Source: Psychrosphaera saromensis (lineage in GTDB: Bacteria > Pseudomonadota > Gammaproteobacteria > Enterobacterales > Alteromonadaceae). Taken from it: a stretch of DNA of 64,000 bases. The stretch covers positions 1,266,824-1,330,823 of the forward strand of contig NZ_MSCH01000003.1 of the NCBI RefSeq assembly GCF_002954545.1. The letters are read 5' to 3'. Below, piece by piece: positions 22,579-34,930 of this stretch (positions within the stretch are counted from its first letter, which is position 1; every line of letters begins with the position of its first letter). A program made the position numbers and the translations under genes. The notes beneath the pieces are model-generated. The model was not told the DNA's origin. It saw only the letters and a list, made by a program, of their open reading frames with translations, and searched no databases.

Positions 22579-24066
22579 TTATTTGAACTCTTGTTCAACT
22601 TCGTCAAACAGCTCTAACACTTCTTGTTCTTGTTGTGGGTTCATTATCGTTACAACGTAAATAGCGATAGATGAACAAATAAAGCCTGGGACTATTTCAT
22701 ACATCCAGCTGCTTAATGATTGTCCGTCAATAGTGAATGGTGCATAAATCCAGATAAGAACCGTAACCGCACCAATAATCATACCTGCGGTAGCAGCTTG
22801 TTTAGTCATTTTATTCCAGAAAAGACTAAAGATAATAAGTGGACCAAACGCCGCACCAAAACCTGCCCAAGCGTTACTTACTAAGCTTAATACTGAGCTG
22901 TCTCTGTCTAGCGCTAATATCCCAGCGACAACAGACACTAACAATACAGATAAACGACCAACCATTACCAATTCTTTATCTGACGCATCGCGCTTCACAA
23001 ACGTCTTGTAAAAGTCGTCAGTTAAAGAGCTTGATGACACAAGAAGTTGTGAACTTATGGTACTCATAATCGCAGCCAATATAGCAGCTAGTAAAAAGCC
23101 AGTTATTAAAGGATGGAATAATACATTTGAGAAAACCAAGAAAATAGTTTCTGGGTCTATTTCACCAAGATCAAACTTATTCACATAAGCTACACCAGTA
23201 AAACCAACGGCTAGTGCGCCAACTAACGCAACAAACATCCAACCCATACCAATATTACGCATTGTCGGCATGTCTTTAACTGAACGTAATGCCATGAATC
23301 TAACAATAATATGAGGCTGACCAAAGTAACCTAAGCCCCAAGCCATGCTAGATACAATTGCAATTAAACTGAGTCCTTCAAACCAATCAAAGTAGGTTGG
23401 GTTGACCGCGCTAATGATAGATGTCATTTCAGATAAACCGTCAAACTGAGTAAAGGCAATAGCAGGAACCAGAATTACGGCGACAAACATGATGCAGCCT
23501 TGTACAAAGTCAGTAAGGCTTACCGCTAAGAATCCACCAAACATGGTATAGGCCACAACAACGGCGGCGGTAACAATAAGACCAACAGAATAATCTAAGC
23601 CAAATGAGGTTTCAAATAATTTACCGCCAGCAACTAAGCCAGAAGAAGTATACAAAGTGAAGAAGATAATAATAACAGTGGAGGCAATTAAACGAAGGGT
23701 TAAAGTTTGGTCATTAAAACGTTTAGCAAAATAATCTGGAACGGTGAGGGCATCTTTGGCTTTTTCGGTAAAGACTCTAAGTCTTGGCGCCACCACTAAA
23801 TAGTTAACTAACGCACCAAGGAATAATCCAAAAGCAATCCAACTACTGCTTAAGCCGGAAACAAACATCGCGCCGGGCAATCCCATCAAGATCCAACCAC
23901 TCATGTCAGAAGCACCTGCCGACAAGGCTGCAACTGCTGGAGGTAATGAGCGTCCGCCAAGCATGTAACCAGATAAGTCAGAAGTGGATTTGCGATAAGC
24001 GTATAAACCTATCGCTAACATAGCTATAAAATACAGGCCGAGAGTGATGTAAGTAGAATAATGCAT
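22579..24066 (-). CDS. putP: Sodium/proline symporter PutP
   Basis: This Na+-driven proline uptake carrier belongs to the SSS family. The 495-aa product has about 13 hydrophobic helices. The Na+-site region MLGGRSLPPAVAALSAGASD is followed by MSGWILMGLPG, and SSQLLVSSSSLTDD lies in the later half, as in PutP. The C-terminus is acidic. A GAGGA site precedes the ATG. putA is not in the window, so proline catabolism is encoded elsewhere. Confidence 0.95.
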   Translation of the reverse strand: MHYSTYITLGLYFIAMLAIGLYAYRKSTSDLSGYMLGGRSLPPAVAALSAGASDMSGWILMGLPGAMFVSGLSSSWIAFGLFLGALVNYLVVAPRLRVFTEKAKDALTVPDYFAKRFNDQTLTLRLIASTVIIIFFTLYTSSGLVAGGKLFETSFGLDYSVGLIVTAAVVVAYTMFGGFLAVSLTDFVQGCIMFVAVILVPAIAFTQFDGLSEMTSIISAVNPTYFDWFEGLSLIAIVSSMAWGLGYFGQPHIIVRFMALRSVKDMPTMRNIGMGWMFVALVGALAVGFTGVAYVNKFDLGEIDPETIFLVFSNVLFHPLITGFLLAAILAAIMSTISSQLLVSSSSLTDDFYKTFVKRDASDKELVMVGRLSVLLVSVVAGILALDRDSSVLSLVSNAWAGFGAAFGPLIIFSLFWNKMTKQAATAGMIIGAVTVLIWIYAPFTIDGQSLSSWMYEIVPGFICSSIAIYVVTIMNPQQEQEVLELFDEVEQEFK

Positions 24067-24146
24067 AAAAGTCCTCGTTGTTTATTTTCCACCAAGGGTA
24101 TCACAGTCACAAATATTCTACAGGTCTGCACTGTAATTTGATTTTA

Positions 24147-26750
24147 TTAACTTTTTAGTTTGTTTTTTAACTCACTGATTAATTGCCATGCTTGTCTTGG
24201 TGATAACTCGTCTAAGTCAGTATTGTTTAGAATATCAGTAATATCCGACTGACTGGTACCAACCAATGACATTTGCTGGTTTGCTTCAACCTCTGGCACT
24301 TGTTGTGGTGCTGGCAGTGTATTTGACTCTAAGTGATGCAATTTGTTTTTGGCAAAGGCTAATACTTCGTTTGGTAAGCCAGCTAATTTAGCCACTTGAA
24401 TACCAAAGCTTTTACTTGCCGCGCCATCATGTACTGAATGCATAAATACAATATCATCACCGTGTTCATGCGCATCCAAGTGCACATTAACTACGCCTGG
24501 TTGAGTATCGGCAAATTCAGTTAGTTCAAAGTAATGGGTGGCGAATAAGGTAAGGGCATTTATCTTAGTGGATAAATAGTGGGCACTGGCCCAAGCCAGG
24601 CTAAGACCATCGTAAGTGCTGGTGCCTCGGCCTATTTCATCCATTAACACTAAACTGTTTTGTGATGCGTTATGCATGATGTTGGCCGTTTCTGTCATTT
24701 CTACCATAAAGGTAGAGCGACCAGAGGCTAAGTCGTCCGACGCGCCAATACGGGTAAAGATACGGTCTATCTCGCCGATTTGAGCTGATTCCGCCGGCAC
24801 AAAACAACCAATGTTAGCCATTAACGTAATAAGTGCAATTTGACGCATGAAGGTTGATTTACCGCCCATATTCGGGCCTGTAATAACCGCTAACTTACGA
24901 TCTGAATGTAAATGCACCGGATTAGCAATAAACGGTGTTTGCATTACCTGCTCAACCACAGGATGACGACCCGCTTCAATTTTAACAACTCGTCCTGCTA
25001 CTAATTCAGGTTTATTGTAATTTAGCGTTTCAGCACGTTCGGCAAAGTTGGTTAATACGTCAACTTGCGCAATAGCATCTGCGGTAATTTGCAGTTCTTC
25101 AATAACATCGACAAGTTGGTCCAGCACGGATTCGTATAAACGCTTTTCCAATGCCAGTGCTTTGCTTTGGCTAGACAACACTTTTTCTTCGTGTTTTTTT
25201 AACTCTGGAATAATGTAACGTTCGTTATTTTTTAATGTTTGGCGTCTTACGTATTCTGCCGGAACTCGCTCAGAATAGGCTTTGCTTATGTCGATATAAA
25301 AACCGTGTACCTTATTAAAGCCAACTTTCAGCGTGTTAATGCCAGTGCGTTCTCTTTCCGATATTTCTAGCTTGTCGATAAAGCTAGTGGCACCTGCACT
25401 TAACTCGCGCCATTCATCTAATTCTGCATTATATCCTGGGGCGATAACGCCACCGTCTCTTATTAATACCGGAGGACTTTCAATAATCGCACTTTCCAAT
25501 AACGCTAATATCTCTGGATATAATTGGATTTGATTGTTTAACGACTTAAGACGAACCGCCTGGTTATTATCTAATTCTTGTTTCAGGCTCGGCAGTACTC
25601 TAAATGCATTACGCAAACGCGCTAAATCACGTGGGCGGGCAGAGCGCAGCGCTAAGCGAGCAACTATGCGCTCAATATCACCAATTTGTTTAAGTGGGTC
25701 TTGGATTAAGGTGTCATTACCAAGGGTTAATATGTCTTGTACTGCGTCTAATCTGGCGTTTACTTCTAATTGATTGCGTCTTGGTAAATGTATCCAACGT
25801 TTTAGTAAACGACTGCCCATCGCGGTTGCCGTTTTATCTAACACTTGCGCTAACGTATTGTCTGTACCGCCAGAAAGGTTTTGCGTGAGCTCTAAGTTAC
25901 GACGTGTTGCCGAGTCTAAAATAATAGTTGAGTCGATAGACTCCAACGTAATAGAACGAATATGCGGCAGGGCAGTTCTTTGCGTGTCACGTACATACTG
26001 CATTAAGCAGCCTGCTGCACAAATAGCCACAGGCGCTTTGGTAATACCAAAACCTTGTAAGTCTTTGGTTTGAAATTGTTGTACTAAAACACGCTCACAG
26101 GTTTCTAAGTCATATTCCCAAACAGGACGACGACGTACACCTTTAAAGCCATTTAACACCTGCATCTGCGAAAAGTCTTCTGGATATAAAATTTCGGCAG
26201 GTTGTAAACGAGTTAAGGTTGCAGACAAGTCAGCAAGTTGTTCAAACTGATTGATAAGAAAACGGCCACTGTTGATATCTAAATAAGCAACACCGTAAGT
26301 CTCAGCAGAATTAGCTCTAGGTTTATTGGCGAATACAGCACAAATTAAATTGTCGAAACGTTCGTTAAGTAAATTTTCGTCACTAACAGTACCAGGCGTT
26401 ACTATGCGAACCACTTTTCTGTCGACAGGGCCTTTGCTGGTGGCAGGGTCGCCAACTTGCTCACAAATAGCAACGGACTCACCTAGTTGTACTAATTTAG
26501 CCAAATAGTTATCAACGGCATGATAAGGCACGCCAGCCATTGGAATTGGTTCGCCCGCCGATGCACCGCGTTTAGTAAGCGAAATATCTAACAGTTCAGA
26601 CGCTCGTCTAGCATCGTCATAAAACAATTCGTAGAAATCACCCATCCTATAAAACAGCAAAATATCTTTATGATCTTTTTTCATGTTTAAGAACTGTTGC
26701 ATCATAGGTGTGTGGCTAGCGATATTTTCTGGACTGAATAAGTTTGACAT
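24147..26750 (-). CDS. mutS: DNA mismatch repair protein MutS
   Basis: It recognises mismatches and recruits MutL. The 867-aa product has the N-terminal mismatch-binding motif [15 protein letters not shown], with the Phe-x-Glu wedge. The connector and lever domains follow, then a C-terminal ATPase with Walker [10 protein letters not shown] and [17 protein letters not shown]. The extreme C-terminus contains the [14 protein letters not shown] tetramer segment. It is divergent from pncC-recA, the usual gammaproteobacterial layout. Confidence 0.98.
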   Translation of the reverse strand: MSNLFSPENIASHTPMMQQFLNMKKDHKDILLFYRMGDFYELFYDDARRASELLDISLTKRGASAGEPIPMAGVPYHAVDNYLAKLVQLGESVAICEQVGDPATSKGPVDRKVVRIVTPGTVSDENLLNERFDNLICAVFANKPRANSAETYGVAYLDINSGRFLINQFEQLADLSATLTRLQPAEILYPEDFSQMQVLNGFKGVRRRPVWEYDLETCERVLVQQFQTKDLQGFGITKAPVAICAAGCLMQYVRDTQRTALPHIRSITLESIDSTIILDSATRRNLELTQNLSGGTDNTLAQVLDKTATAMGSRLLKRWIHLPRRNQLEVNARLDAVQDILTLGNDTLIQDPLKQIGDIERIVARLALRSARPRDLARLRNAFRVLPSLKQELDNNQAVRLKSLNNQIQLYPEILALLESAIIESPPVLIRDGGVIAPGYNAELDEWRELSAGATSFIDKLEISERERTGINTLKVGFNKVHGFYIDISKAYSERVPAEYVRRQTLKNNERYIIPELKKHEEKVLSSQSKALALEKRLYESVLDQLVDVIEELQITADAIAQVDVLTNFAERAETLNYNKPELVAGRVVKIEAGRHPVVEQVMQTPFIANPVHLHSDRKLAVITGPNMGGKSTFMRQIALITLMANIGCFVPAESAQIGEIDRIFTRIGASDDLASGRSTFMVEMTETANIMHNASQNSLVLMDEIGRGTSTYDGLSLAWASAHYLSTKINALTLFATHYFELTEFADTQPGVVNVHLDAHEHGDDIVFMHSVHDGAASKSFGIQVAKLAGLPNEVLAFAKNKLHHLESNTLPAPQQVPEVEANQQMSLVGTSQSDITDILNNTDLDELSPRQAWQLISELKNKLKS

Positions 26751-26836
26751 TTGGCTTAATGAAATTTGTGACTAATGTTGTATATTGTCACAGATCAGCG
26801 GCATAGTGTCTCGTAAAAAGTATAAGGAATCTGGAA

Positions 26837-27349
26837 TTGATTGAAATTGAATCGTTAAGTAAACAACTGGGAACCGCTTTACTAAATAAAGGTTGGACAG
26901 TAACCACCGCAGAATCTTGTACTGGAGGCGGCGTTAGCCAAGCGATAACTGCGATTGCAGGCAGTTCTAGTTACTTTGATTGTGCTTTTATAACCTACAG
27001 TAATGATGCAAAACATAAGTTGGTTAATGTGCAGCAAGCAACGTTAGACAAATATGGGGCTGTGTCGGAGCAAACGGTTATTGAAATGGCGCAAGGTGCA
27101 GCAAACATTGCCAATGCCCAAGTAGGTATTTCAGTTAGTGGTGTTGCAGGTCCTGGTGGTGGTTCAAAAGATAAACCTGTAGGCACTGTTTGGATTGCTG
27201 TTTTTATACAGTACCTACTGGATGAAAAGATAATAAAACACAGTAAAACTCAACTTTTTTGTTTTGACGGTGATAGAAATGACGTAAGAGAGTCTACCGT
27301 GAAAGCCTCATTAAATATGGCTGTTGAGAGTATTTTGGAAATTAAATAA
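26837..27349 (+). CDS. pncC: Nicotinamide-nucleotide amidohydrolase PncC (CinA C-terminal type)
   Basis: It deamidates NMN to nicotinate mononucleotide in the NAD salvage cycle. The 170-aa single-domain protein has the catalytic TAESCTGGGVSQAIT region and GVAGPGGGSKDKPVGTVWIA. The start is probably TTG 26837, with AAGGA 8 nt upstream; no ATG fits the conserved N-terminus. It lies between mutS and recA, as in many relatives. Confidence 0.93.
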   Translation: MIEIESLSKQLGTALLNKGWTVTTAESCTGGGVSQAITAIAGSSSYFDCAFITYSNDAKHKLVNVQQATLDKYGAVSEQTVIEMAQGAANIANAQVGISVSGVAGPGGGSKDKPVGTVWIAVFIQYLLDEKIIKHSKTQLFCFDGDRNDVRESTVKASLNMAVESILEIK

Positions 27350-27368
27350 AAATAATAATAAATTTTTA

Positions 27369-27396
27369 TTGATACTGTTTAATTATACAGTATACT
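27369..27396 (+). promoter_or_regulatory. recA promoter with embedded LexA box
   Basis: TTGATA (27369-27374), 16 bp, and TATACT (27391-27396) form the promoter. The LexA operator TACTGT-N8-ACAGTA (27373-27392) fits CTGT-N8-ACAG exactly and covers the spacer, so LexA would block RNA polymerase. Confidence 0.9.
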
Positions 27397-27458
27397 TTGT
27401 CGCATAGTTAAGTTGAAACATCATCAACAAATACAACAAGTCATGTTCGGAGACAGTA

Positions 27459-28493
27459 ATGGACGCAAATAAAGAAAAAGCATTAGGCGCAGCACTACAA
27501 CAAATTGAAAGACAATTTGGTAAAGGCTCAATTATGAAATTGGGTGACAGTAATGCTTTAGATATTGAATCTATATCTACAGGTTCATTAGGCTTAGATA
27601 TCGCGTTAGGCATAGGCGGTTTACCTTGTGGACGTGTTGTTGAAATTTACGGTCCAGAATCATCAGGTAAAACAACATTAACATTACAAGTTATTGCTGA
27701 AGCTCAAAAAGCCGGTAAAACTTGTGCCTTCGTTGATGCTGAACATGCATTAGACCCAATTTATGCGTCTGCGTTAGGTGTTAACGTTGACGAGTTATTA
27801 GTTTCTCAACCAGATACTGGTGAGCAAGCTCTAGAAATTACAGATATGTTAGTTCGCTCTGGCGCAGTTGATGTATTGGTTGTCGATTCGGTAGCTGCAT
27901 TAGTTCCAAAGGCTGAAATTGAAGGCGACATGGGCGACTCGCACATGGGTCTACAAGCACGTCTTATGTCACAAGCGTTACGTAAATTAACGGGTAACAT
28001 TAAGCGTTCAAATACTTTATGTATCTTCATTAACCAAATTCGTATGAAAATTGGTGTTATGTTTGGTAACCCAGAAACAACAACAGGTGGTAATGCACTT
28101 AAGTTCTATGCTTCTGTTCGTTTAGATATCCGTCGTATCGGTTCTGTTAAAGAAGGCGATGAGGTTATTGGTAACGAGACCCGAGTTAAAGTTGTTAAAA
28201 ATAAAGTTGCTCCACCATTTAAACAAACTGAATTTATCATCATGTATGGTAAAGGTATTTCTAAAGAAGGTGAGTTAATTGACCTTGGTGTTAAGCATGG
28301 CGTAGTTGATAAAGCTGGTGCTTGGTATGCTTACAACGGTGATAAAGTTGGTCAAGGTAAAGCAAACTGTATTAAATACTTGAAAGAGAATGTGGCAATA
28401 GCCGAAGAAATTGAAAAGAAACTTCGTGATATGTTGTTATTAAAAGCAACAATCAAAGAAGATGATCTTCTCCCTGAAGATGGTGAAGCATAA
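27459..28493 (+). CDS. recA: Recombinase RecA
   Basis: It catalyses DNA strand exchange and triggers LexA self-cleavage. The 344-aa product has Walker [10 protein letters not shown], Walker [10 protein letters not shown], and the L2 region [20 protein letters not shown]. The C-terminus is acidic ([11 protein letters not shown]). Its promoter carries a LexA box. No recX follows; the gene ends in its own terminator and converges with gltD. Confidence 0.99.
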   Translation: MDANKEKALGAALQQIERQFGKGSIMKLGDSNALDIESISTGSLGLDIALGIGGLPCGRVVEIYGPESSGKTTLTLQVIAEAQKAGKTCAFVDAEHALDPIYASALGVNVDELLVSQPDTGEQALEITDMLVRSGAVDVLVVDSVAALVPKAEIEGDMGDSHMGLQARLMSQALRKLTGNIKRSNTLCIFINQIRMKIGVMFGNPETTTGGNALKFYASVRLDIRRIGSVKEGDEVIGNETRVKVVKNKVAPPFKQTEFIIMYGKGISKEGELIDLGVKHGVVDKAGAWYAYNGDKVGQGKANCIKYLKENVAIAEEIEKKLRDMLLLKATIKEDDLLPEDGEA

Positions 28494-28546
28494 GATACTT
28501 GCTTGATGCAGATGATTTCTCAGGATTAAAACTTAGTTAATAATAG

Positions 28547-28576
28547 AAAGCCGCTTAAGTAAGCGGCTTTTTTGTT
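28547..28576 (+). terminator. Intrinsic terminator of recA
   Basis: The stem aaagccgctt / aagcggcttt with loop aagt is followed by a T-run. Confidence 0.9.
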
Positions 28577-28589
28577 ATCTAGGCTTAAA

Positions 28590-28640
28590 TGAGAAACTTG
28601 AGCCTCGCAACTCGCAACTCGAACCTCGAATCTCGCAGCT
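28590..28640. repeat. Degenerate ctcgcaa/ctcgaac heptamer array
   Basis: About six successive 7-bp units (gcctcgc, aactcgc, aactcga, acctcga, atctcgc, agctaga) fill the gap between the recA terminator and gltD. Confidence 0.7.
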
Positions 28641-28647
28641 AGAACCC

Positions 28648-30069
<1,422 letters not shown>

Positions 30070-33000
30070 CTACATTGCCTGAACACGTAGCTCTGCAGAA
30101 GAGCGGTGACGGTGACCTAACAGTTCATTTACATCTGAAGTTTTAGGTTTAATAAGTTTGAATTTTGGTAACCATTGTTCGAATTCAGCTAAGATCTGCC
30201 CTGAACGTTCACTTTGAGTTTCTTCAAAATGCTGGTTAATTAATCCACGTAGATTTTCAGCATGAATAGACATATTAATGTCTAGTGCTTCAATAAGCTC
30301 ATGATTCAATCTGTTTTTAAGGTGGTCGTTATAATCAAGGATATATGCAAAACCACCTGTCATACCTGCACCGAAGTTAACACCGATATCACCAAGGACA
30401 ACAATTTGTCCGCCTGTCATATATTCACAAGCATTGTCACCAACGCCTTCAACAACAGCAACGGCTCCAGAATTTCTTACGGCAAAACGTTCACCTGCAC
30501 AACCAGCCGCTAATAACCAACCGCCTGTTGCACCGTACAAACATGTATTACCCATAATAGCTGAACGATGACTAATATAACGCACACCTTTTGGAGGATG
30601 AATCGTTATCTTACCGCCTGCCATGCCTTTACCAACGTAATCATTTGCATCGCCAATTAAGTGAAGATAAACACCGCCTGCGTTCCAAACACCAAAGCTT
30701 TGACCGGCAACACCAGTACAATGAAGCGTGATTGGGTCTGTAGCCATACCTTGGTTTCCGTGAGCATCAGCCACTTCACCAGATAATGTTGCACCTACTG
30801 AACGGTCGGTATTACGGATATCGTAATAGAAATCGCCACCTGACTTACGGGCAACAACGTCTTTTGTATCAGCAACAATTTTCAGATTCAAATCACCATT
30901 GTCTAATGGTTCATTTTTCGCAACACAATAACTTGGATGTTCAGACTTAACGCCACTTGAAGCAAGTATGCCAGCAAGTTGCAGTTTGTTTTGTTTCTCT
31001 GTTTTACCAGCAATTATCTCAAGTAAATCTGTACGACCTACCAAATCTTCAAGCTTAGTAATGCCGATGGAGGCCATGATCTCTCTAACTTCTCTGGCAA
31101 CGCCAATGAAGTAGTTTTCAACCATCACAGGTAACCCAGCAAAGTAATCTCTACGTAGGTTTTCATCTTGAGTTGCAACACCTGTGGCACAGTTATTCAA
31201 ATGACATATACGTAGGAATTTACAACCTAAGGCAACCATAGGCCCTGTTCCAAAGCCAAAGCTTTCTGCACCTAAGATAGCGCCTTTGACTACGTCTAAA
31301 CCAGTTTTTAAACCGCCATCAACTTGCACTCTCACTTTATGACGTAAACCATTTTCAACAAGAGCCTGGTGAGTTTCGGCTAAGCCTAATTCCCACGGAC
31401 TACCCGCGTATTTAACCGACGATAAAGGACTCGCTGCGGTACCGCCGTCAAAACCAGAGATAGTGATTAAGTCAGCATTTGCTTTAGCAACACCAGTGGC
31501 AATAGTTCCAACACCAGGTTCAGATACTAATTTCACTGACACAAGGGCTTTTGGATTAACTTGTTTTAAGTCGAAAATAAGCTGAGCTAAATCTTCAATT
31601 GAATAAATATCGTGATGAGGTGGAGGTGATATTAATGTTACACCTTGTACTGAATAACGAAGTTTTGCGATTTCTGCAGAAACTTTATCACCCGGTAATT
31701 GACCACCTTCACCAGGTTTTGCGCCTTGGGCAATTTTAATCTGCAGCACTTCTGCATTACGTAAGTAATGAGGTGTTACACCAAATCGACCAGATGCAAT
31801 CTGTTTAATTTTAGAATTTTTATCTGTTCCAAAACGGCGAGGATCTTCACCACCTTCACCTGAGTTAGAACTGCCACCAAGCTTGTTCATTGCTTGCGCA
31901 AGTGCTTCGTGTGCTTCTGGACTTAATGCACCAATAGACATAGCGGCAGAGTCAAAGCGACGGAATAAGTGACTTGCATCATCCACTTCATCGATTGAAA
32001 TAGGCGTTTGTTTTTTCAGTTTCATCAAGTCTCTAAAATGAGCCGGACTACGGTCATTAACTAAGCTTGAGAATTTTTGATAATCGCTATAGTTACCAGA
32101 TTTAACAGCCGTTTGTAACGACTGAACTACGTCAGGGTTATAAGCGTGATATTCACCGCCATGAACGTATTTTAATAAACCACCGTGGGCAATACTCTTA
32201 CGTTTTAACCAAGCGTCTTTTCCGTTAAGGCATAACTCTTTATGGATATCTTTGAAACTTGCGCCTTCAACACGTGATGTGATGTTAGGGAAGCAAAGCG
32301 CCATAATATCTGAGTCTAAACCAACGGCTTCAAATAAGTTTGAACAACGGTAGCTAGCAATCGTCGATATGCCCATTTTAGACATGATCTTAAATAAGCC
32401 TTTCTTAATCCCTTTACGGTAATTAATTACAGCTTCTTTAACTGGAATATCTATGCTGCCATTTTCGACAAACTGCTCTACAGTTTCATACGCCATGTAT
32501 GGGTAGATAGCAGTTGCACCTAAACCTAATAAAACAGCAAAGTGATGTGAGTCTCTTACTGATGCAGTTTCAACAACAATATTCGCGTCACAACGTAAGT
32601 GTGTTAACACCAACGTATTTTGCACAGCACCAACTGCCATTGCCGCAGGAATAGGCACTAGACCTTTTTCTATTGAGCGGTCAGATAGTATTATTATTGC
32701 AGCGTTACGGTCTCTTGCCGCTTCTACGGCTGTCTGACACACAGATTCGATTGCTTCTTTTAAGCTTTTCTCTTCTGGGTTGTAAAGAATAGAGACAGTT
32801 TCAGTGTAGTAATGTTCTTCATCAAACTCTTTTAATTGGTCTAAGTCGGTATACATTAATACTGGTGATTCCAATAACACGCGATGTGCGTAACCAGAGG
32901 TCTCGTTGAATACGTTTTGTTCACGGCCGATACATGTTGCCAATGACATAACGTGATTTTCACGTAATGGGTCTATTGGTGGATTGGTTACCTGTGCAAA

Positions 33001-34557
33001 CAATTGACGGAAGTAATCATAAAAATTACGTTTTTGGCTAGACATAACCGCCATAGGTGCATCATCACCCATAGAGCCTGTCGCTTCTTGTCCGTCTTTG
33101 GCAAGCACTTTCATTACTTGTTCAATTTCTTCAAACGAGTAATTAAATAGCTTGTGATAAACCGCTTGAGTTTGGTCGTCAAACAGACGTTGGCCTATTT
33201 GTTCGCCTTCACATTCTTCAAATGGTTTTAATCGACAAATGTTTTTCTCTAACCATTCTTTATACGGATGACGACCTTTAAGATCGTTATCTATCTCGTT
33301 TGAGTGCCAAACTTTGCCAACATAGGTGTCAACTGCAAGCATTTGACCTGGACCAACACGACCTTGCTCAATAACTTCATCAGGTGTGTAATCCCAAATT
33401 CCAGACTCAGACGCTAAGGTCAGTATCTTGTCTTTAGTAATAGTGTAACGAGCAGGGCGCAGACCATTACGGTCTAAGTTACAAGCTACGTGACGACCAT
33501 TTGTCATTACGATACCAGCAGGGCCATCCCATGGTTCCATGTGCATAGAGTTAAATTCGTAGAACGATTTTAACTCAGCATCCATCGCTGGATGATTTTG
33601 ATACGCAGGCGGAACTAATAAACGCATAGAGCGGAATAAATCTAAACCACCGGCCAAAAATAGCTCAAGCATGTTATCTAACGAGCCTGAGTCACTGCCA
33701 GTTTTGCTAACAAATGGCGCTGCATCTTGTAAATCAGGAATTAGAGGTGAGCGGAATTTATATTCACGAGCTTGTGCCCACTGTCTGTTACCTTTAATCG
33801 TATTAATTTCACCGTTGTGAGCTAAAAATCTGAACGGTTGAGCTAAACGCCATTGTGGTGTTGTATTAGTAGAGAAGCGCTGATGGAATACGCAGATGGC
33901 GGTTTCCAATCTAATGTCAGCTAAATCCAAATAAAACCTTGGTAAATCTTTAGGCATGACTAAGCCTTTATAGATAGTTACCAAACAACTTAAACTCGGG
34001 ATGTAAAAATCCTCGTCGTCTTCAAGTTGTTTTTCTATTCTACGTCTAGCCATATATAAGCGACGTTCAAAATCTTTTTTACGCCAGCCAGATTGAGCAT
34101 TAACAAATACTTGCTCAATTTGCGGTAATGATGCTGCAGCTATTTCACCTAAAATATCAGGATTGGTTGGAACTACGCGCCAGCCAACAATTTCTAAGGT
34201 CTCTTGCTCAATTTCTTTTTCAATGATCTTTTTGGCTCTAGCCGCTTTAATCGGATCTTGGCTTAAGAATATGACACCAACGCCAAATTTCTTACCTAAA
34301 TGCCAGCCGCTTTCCTCAGCTACTGCTCGGAAAAACGCTTCAGGCTTTTGAATTAGTAAACCACAACCATCGCCGGTTTTACCGTCGGCAGAAATACCGC
34401 CACGATGTTGCATTCTATCTAAGCTAGTAATCGCAGTGCGCACTATCTTATGGCTAGGCTCACCTTCAAGATGAGAGATCAAACCAAAGCCGCAGTTCTC
34501 ACGAACATCTTGGCTGTTGTGCATTAATTGTATTTTTTTAGAACCAGTGTTATTCAA
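30070..34557 (-). CDS. gltB: Glutamate synthase large subunit
   Basis: It converts glutamine and 2-oxoglutarate to two glutamates. The N-terminal amidotransferase begins at CGFGLISHLEGE, whose Cys is exposed after propeptide removal. The FMN/synthase domain shows the glutamate-synthase signature GEGGEDPRRFG and iron-sulfur cysteines in CHLNNCATGVATQ. The C-terminal GXGXG beta-helix domain has repeated Gly-rich turns. The start is TTG 34557, since GAGGAGG lies 8 nt upstream; an open frame to 34584 runs through that site and is rejected. The product is about 1,495 aa. An ArgR-like box lies upstream. Confidence 0.96.
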   Translation of the reverse strand: MNNTGSKKIQLMHNSQDVRENCGFGLISHLEGEPSHKIVRTAITSLDRMQHRGGISADGKTGDGCGLLIQKPEAFFRAVAEESGWHLGKKFGVGVIFLSQDPIKAARAKKIIEKEIEQETLEIVGWRVVPTNPDILGEIAAASLPQIEQVFVNAQSGWRKKDFERRLYMARRRIEKQLEDDEDFYIPSLSCLVTIYKGLVMPKDLPRFYLDLADIRLETAICVFHQRFSTNTTPQWRLAQPFRFLAHNGEINTIKGNRQWAQAREYKFRSPLIPDLQDAAPFVSKTGSDSGSLDNMLELFLAGGLDLFRSMRLLVPPAYQNHPAMDAELKSFYEFNSMHMEPWDGPAGIVMTNGRHVACNLDRNGLRPARYTITKDKILTLASESGIWDYTPDEVIEQGRVGPGQMLAVDTYVGKVWHSNEIDNDLKGRHPYKEWLEKNICRLKPFEECEGEQIGQRLFDDQTQAVYHKLFNYSFEEIEQVMKVLAKDGQEATGSMGDDAPMAVMSSQKRNFYDYFRQLFAQVTNPPIDPLRENHVMSLATCIGREQNVFNETSGYAHRVLLESPVLMYTDLDQLKEFDEEHYYTETVSILYNPEEKSLKEAIESVCQTAVEAARDRNAAIIILSDRSIEKGLVPIPAAMAVGAVQNTLVLTHLRCDANIVVETASVRDSHHFAVLLGLGATAIYPYMAYETVEQFVENGSIDIPVKEAVINYRKGIKKGLFKIMSKMGISTIASYRCSNLFEAVGLDSDIMALCFPNITSRVEGASFKDIHKELCLNGKDAWLKRKSIAHGGLLKYVHGGEYHAYNPDVVQSLQTAVKSGNYSDYQKFSSLVNDRSPAHFRDLMKLKKQTPISIDEVDDASHLFRRFDSAAMSIGALSPEAHEALAQAMNKLGGSSNSGEGGEDPRRFGTDKNSKIKQIASGRFGVTPHYLRNAEVLQIKIAQGAKPGEGGQLPGDKVSAEIAKLRYSVQGVTLISPPPHHDIYSIEDLAQLIFDLKQVNPKALVSVKLVSEPGVGTIATGVAKANADLITISGFDGGTAASPLSSVKYAGSPWELGLAETHQALVENGLRHKVRVQVDGGLKTGLDVVKGAILGAESFGFGTGPMVALGCKFLRICHLNNCATGVATQDENLRRDYFAGLPVMVENYFIGVAREVREIMASIGITKLEDLVGRTDLLEIIAGKTEKQNKLQLAGILASSGVKSEHPSYCVAKNEPLDNGDLNLKIVADTKDVVARKSGGDFYYDIRNTDRSVGATLSGEVADAHGNQGMATDPITLHCTGVAGQSFGVWNAGGVYLHLIGDANDYVGKGMAGGKITIHPPKGVRYISHRSAIMGNTCLYGATGGWLLAAGCAGERFAVRNSGAVAVVEGVGDNACEYMTGGQIVVLGDIGVNFGAGMTGGFAYILDYNDHLKNRLNHELIEALDINMSIHAENLRGLINQHFEETQSERSGQILAEFEQWLPKFKLIKPKTSDVNELLGHRHRSSAELRVQAM

Positions 34558-34595
34558 GCTGGTATCCTCCTCTAAACCAAGCAACCATTTATAGG

Positions 34596-34657
34596 CGTTT
34601 TTTATCGCCTTTTATTATGTATTTCCAAACGCTTTTTTATCGTCTTTTATTAAGTAT
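34596..34657. repeat. Imperfect direct repeat in the gltB leader
   Basis: Two near-identical units of 27 and 28 bp (34596-34622 and 34630-34657), each of the form cg-T6-atcg-c/t-cttttatta-t/a-gtat, are separated by 7 bp in the gltB 5' region. Confidence 0.65.
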
Positions 34658-34680
34658 ATATGAAATATGGATGCAGTTAA

Positions 34681-34698
34681 TGTGAATATACATTCACA
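34681..34698 (-). promoter_or_regulatory. Putative ArgR box upstream of gltBD
   Basis: tgTGAATatacATTCAca fits the ARG-box consensus wnTGAATwwwwATTCAnw at every core position except one base of the central w4. It sits about 125 bp upstream of the gltB start. In E. coli, gltBDF is a known ArgR (and Lrp) target. Confidence 0.55.
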
Positions 34699-34889
34699 TA
34701 CGGGGTTTTTTTAAAATGCATTCGGCCGAACAACATAGCTAGATTTTTAAACTAGGTCAATACAAAATAGGTTAATTACTCTAGAGTAAATAGAAATTAA
34801 ATTTCAAAAAAAGGTATAAGAAGGGAGTTTTACGGGTATATGCTTGATTCTTGTGTAATTAAATTACAAGAAAATAATATCCAGACATA

Positions 34890-34913
34890 AAAAAACACCC
34901 CGTAGGGTGTTTG
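34890..34913 (-). terminator. Terminator of folE2
   Basis: Read on the minus strand, aaacaccc-tacg-gggtgttt is followed by a T-run. It ends folE2 transcription before the gltB promoter region. Confidence 0.85.
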
Positions 34914-34930
34914 AATATATATGTGTTCTT

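Noticed and set aside
28590..28640. CRISPR-like array
   Set aside because: The repeat units are 7 bp and contiguous, without spacers; no cas genes are present. No CRISPR array was seen anywhere in the window.
34558..34584. Upstream TTG start for gltB
   Set aside because: The extension translates the GAGGAGG ribosome-binding site itself.
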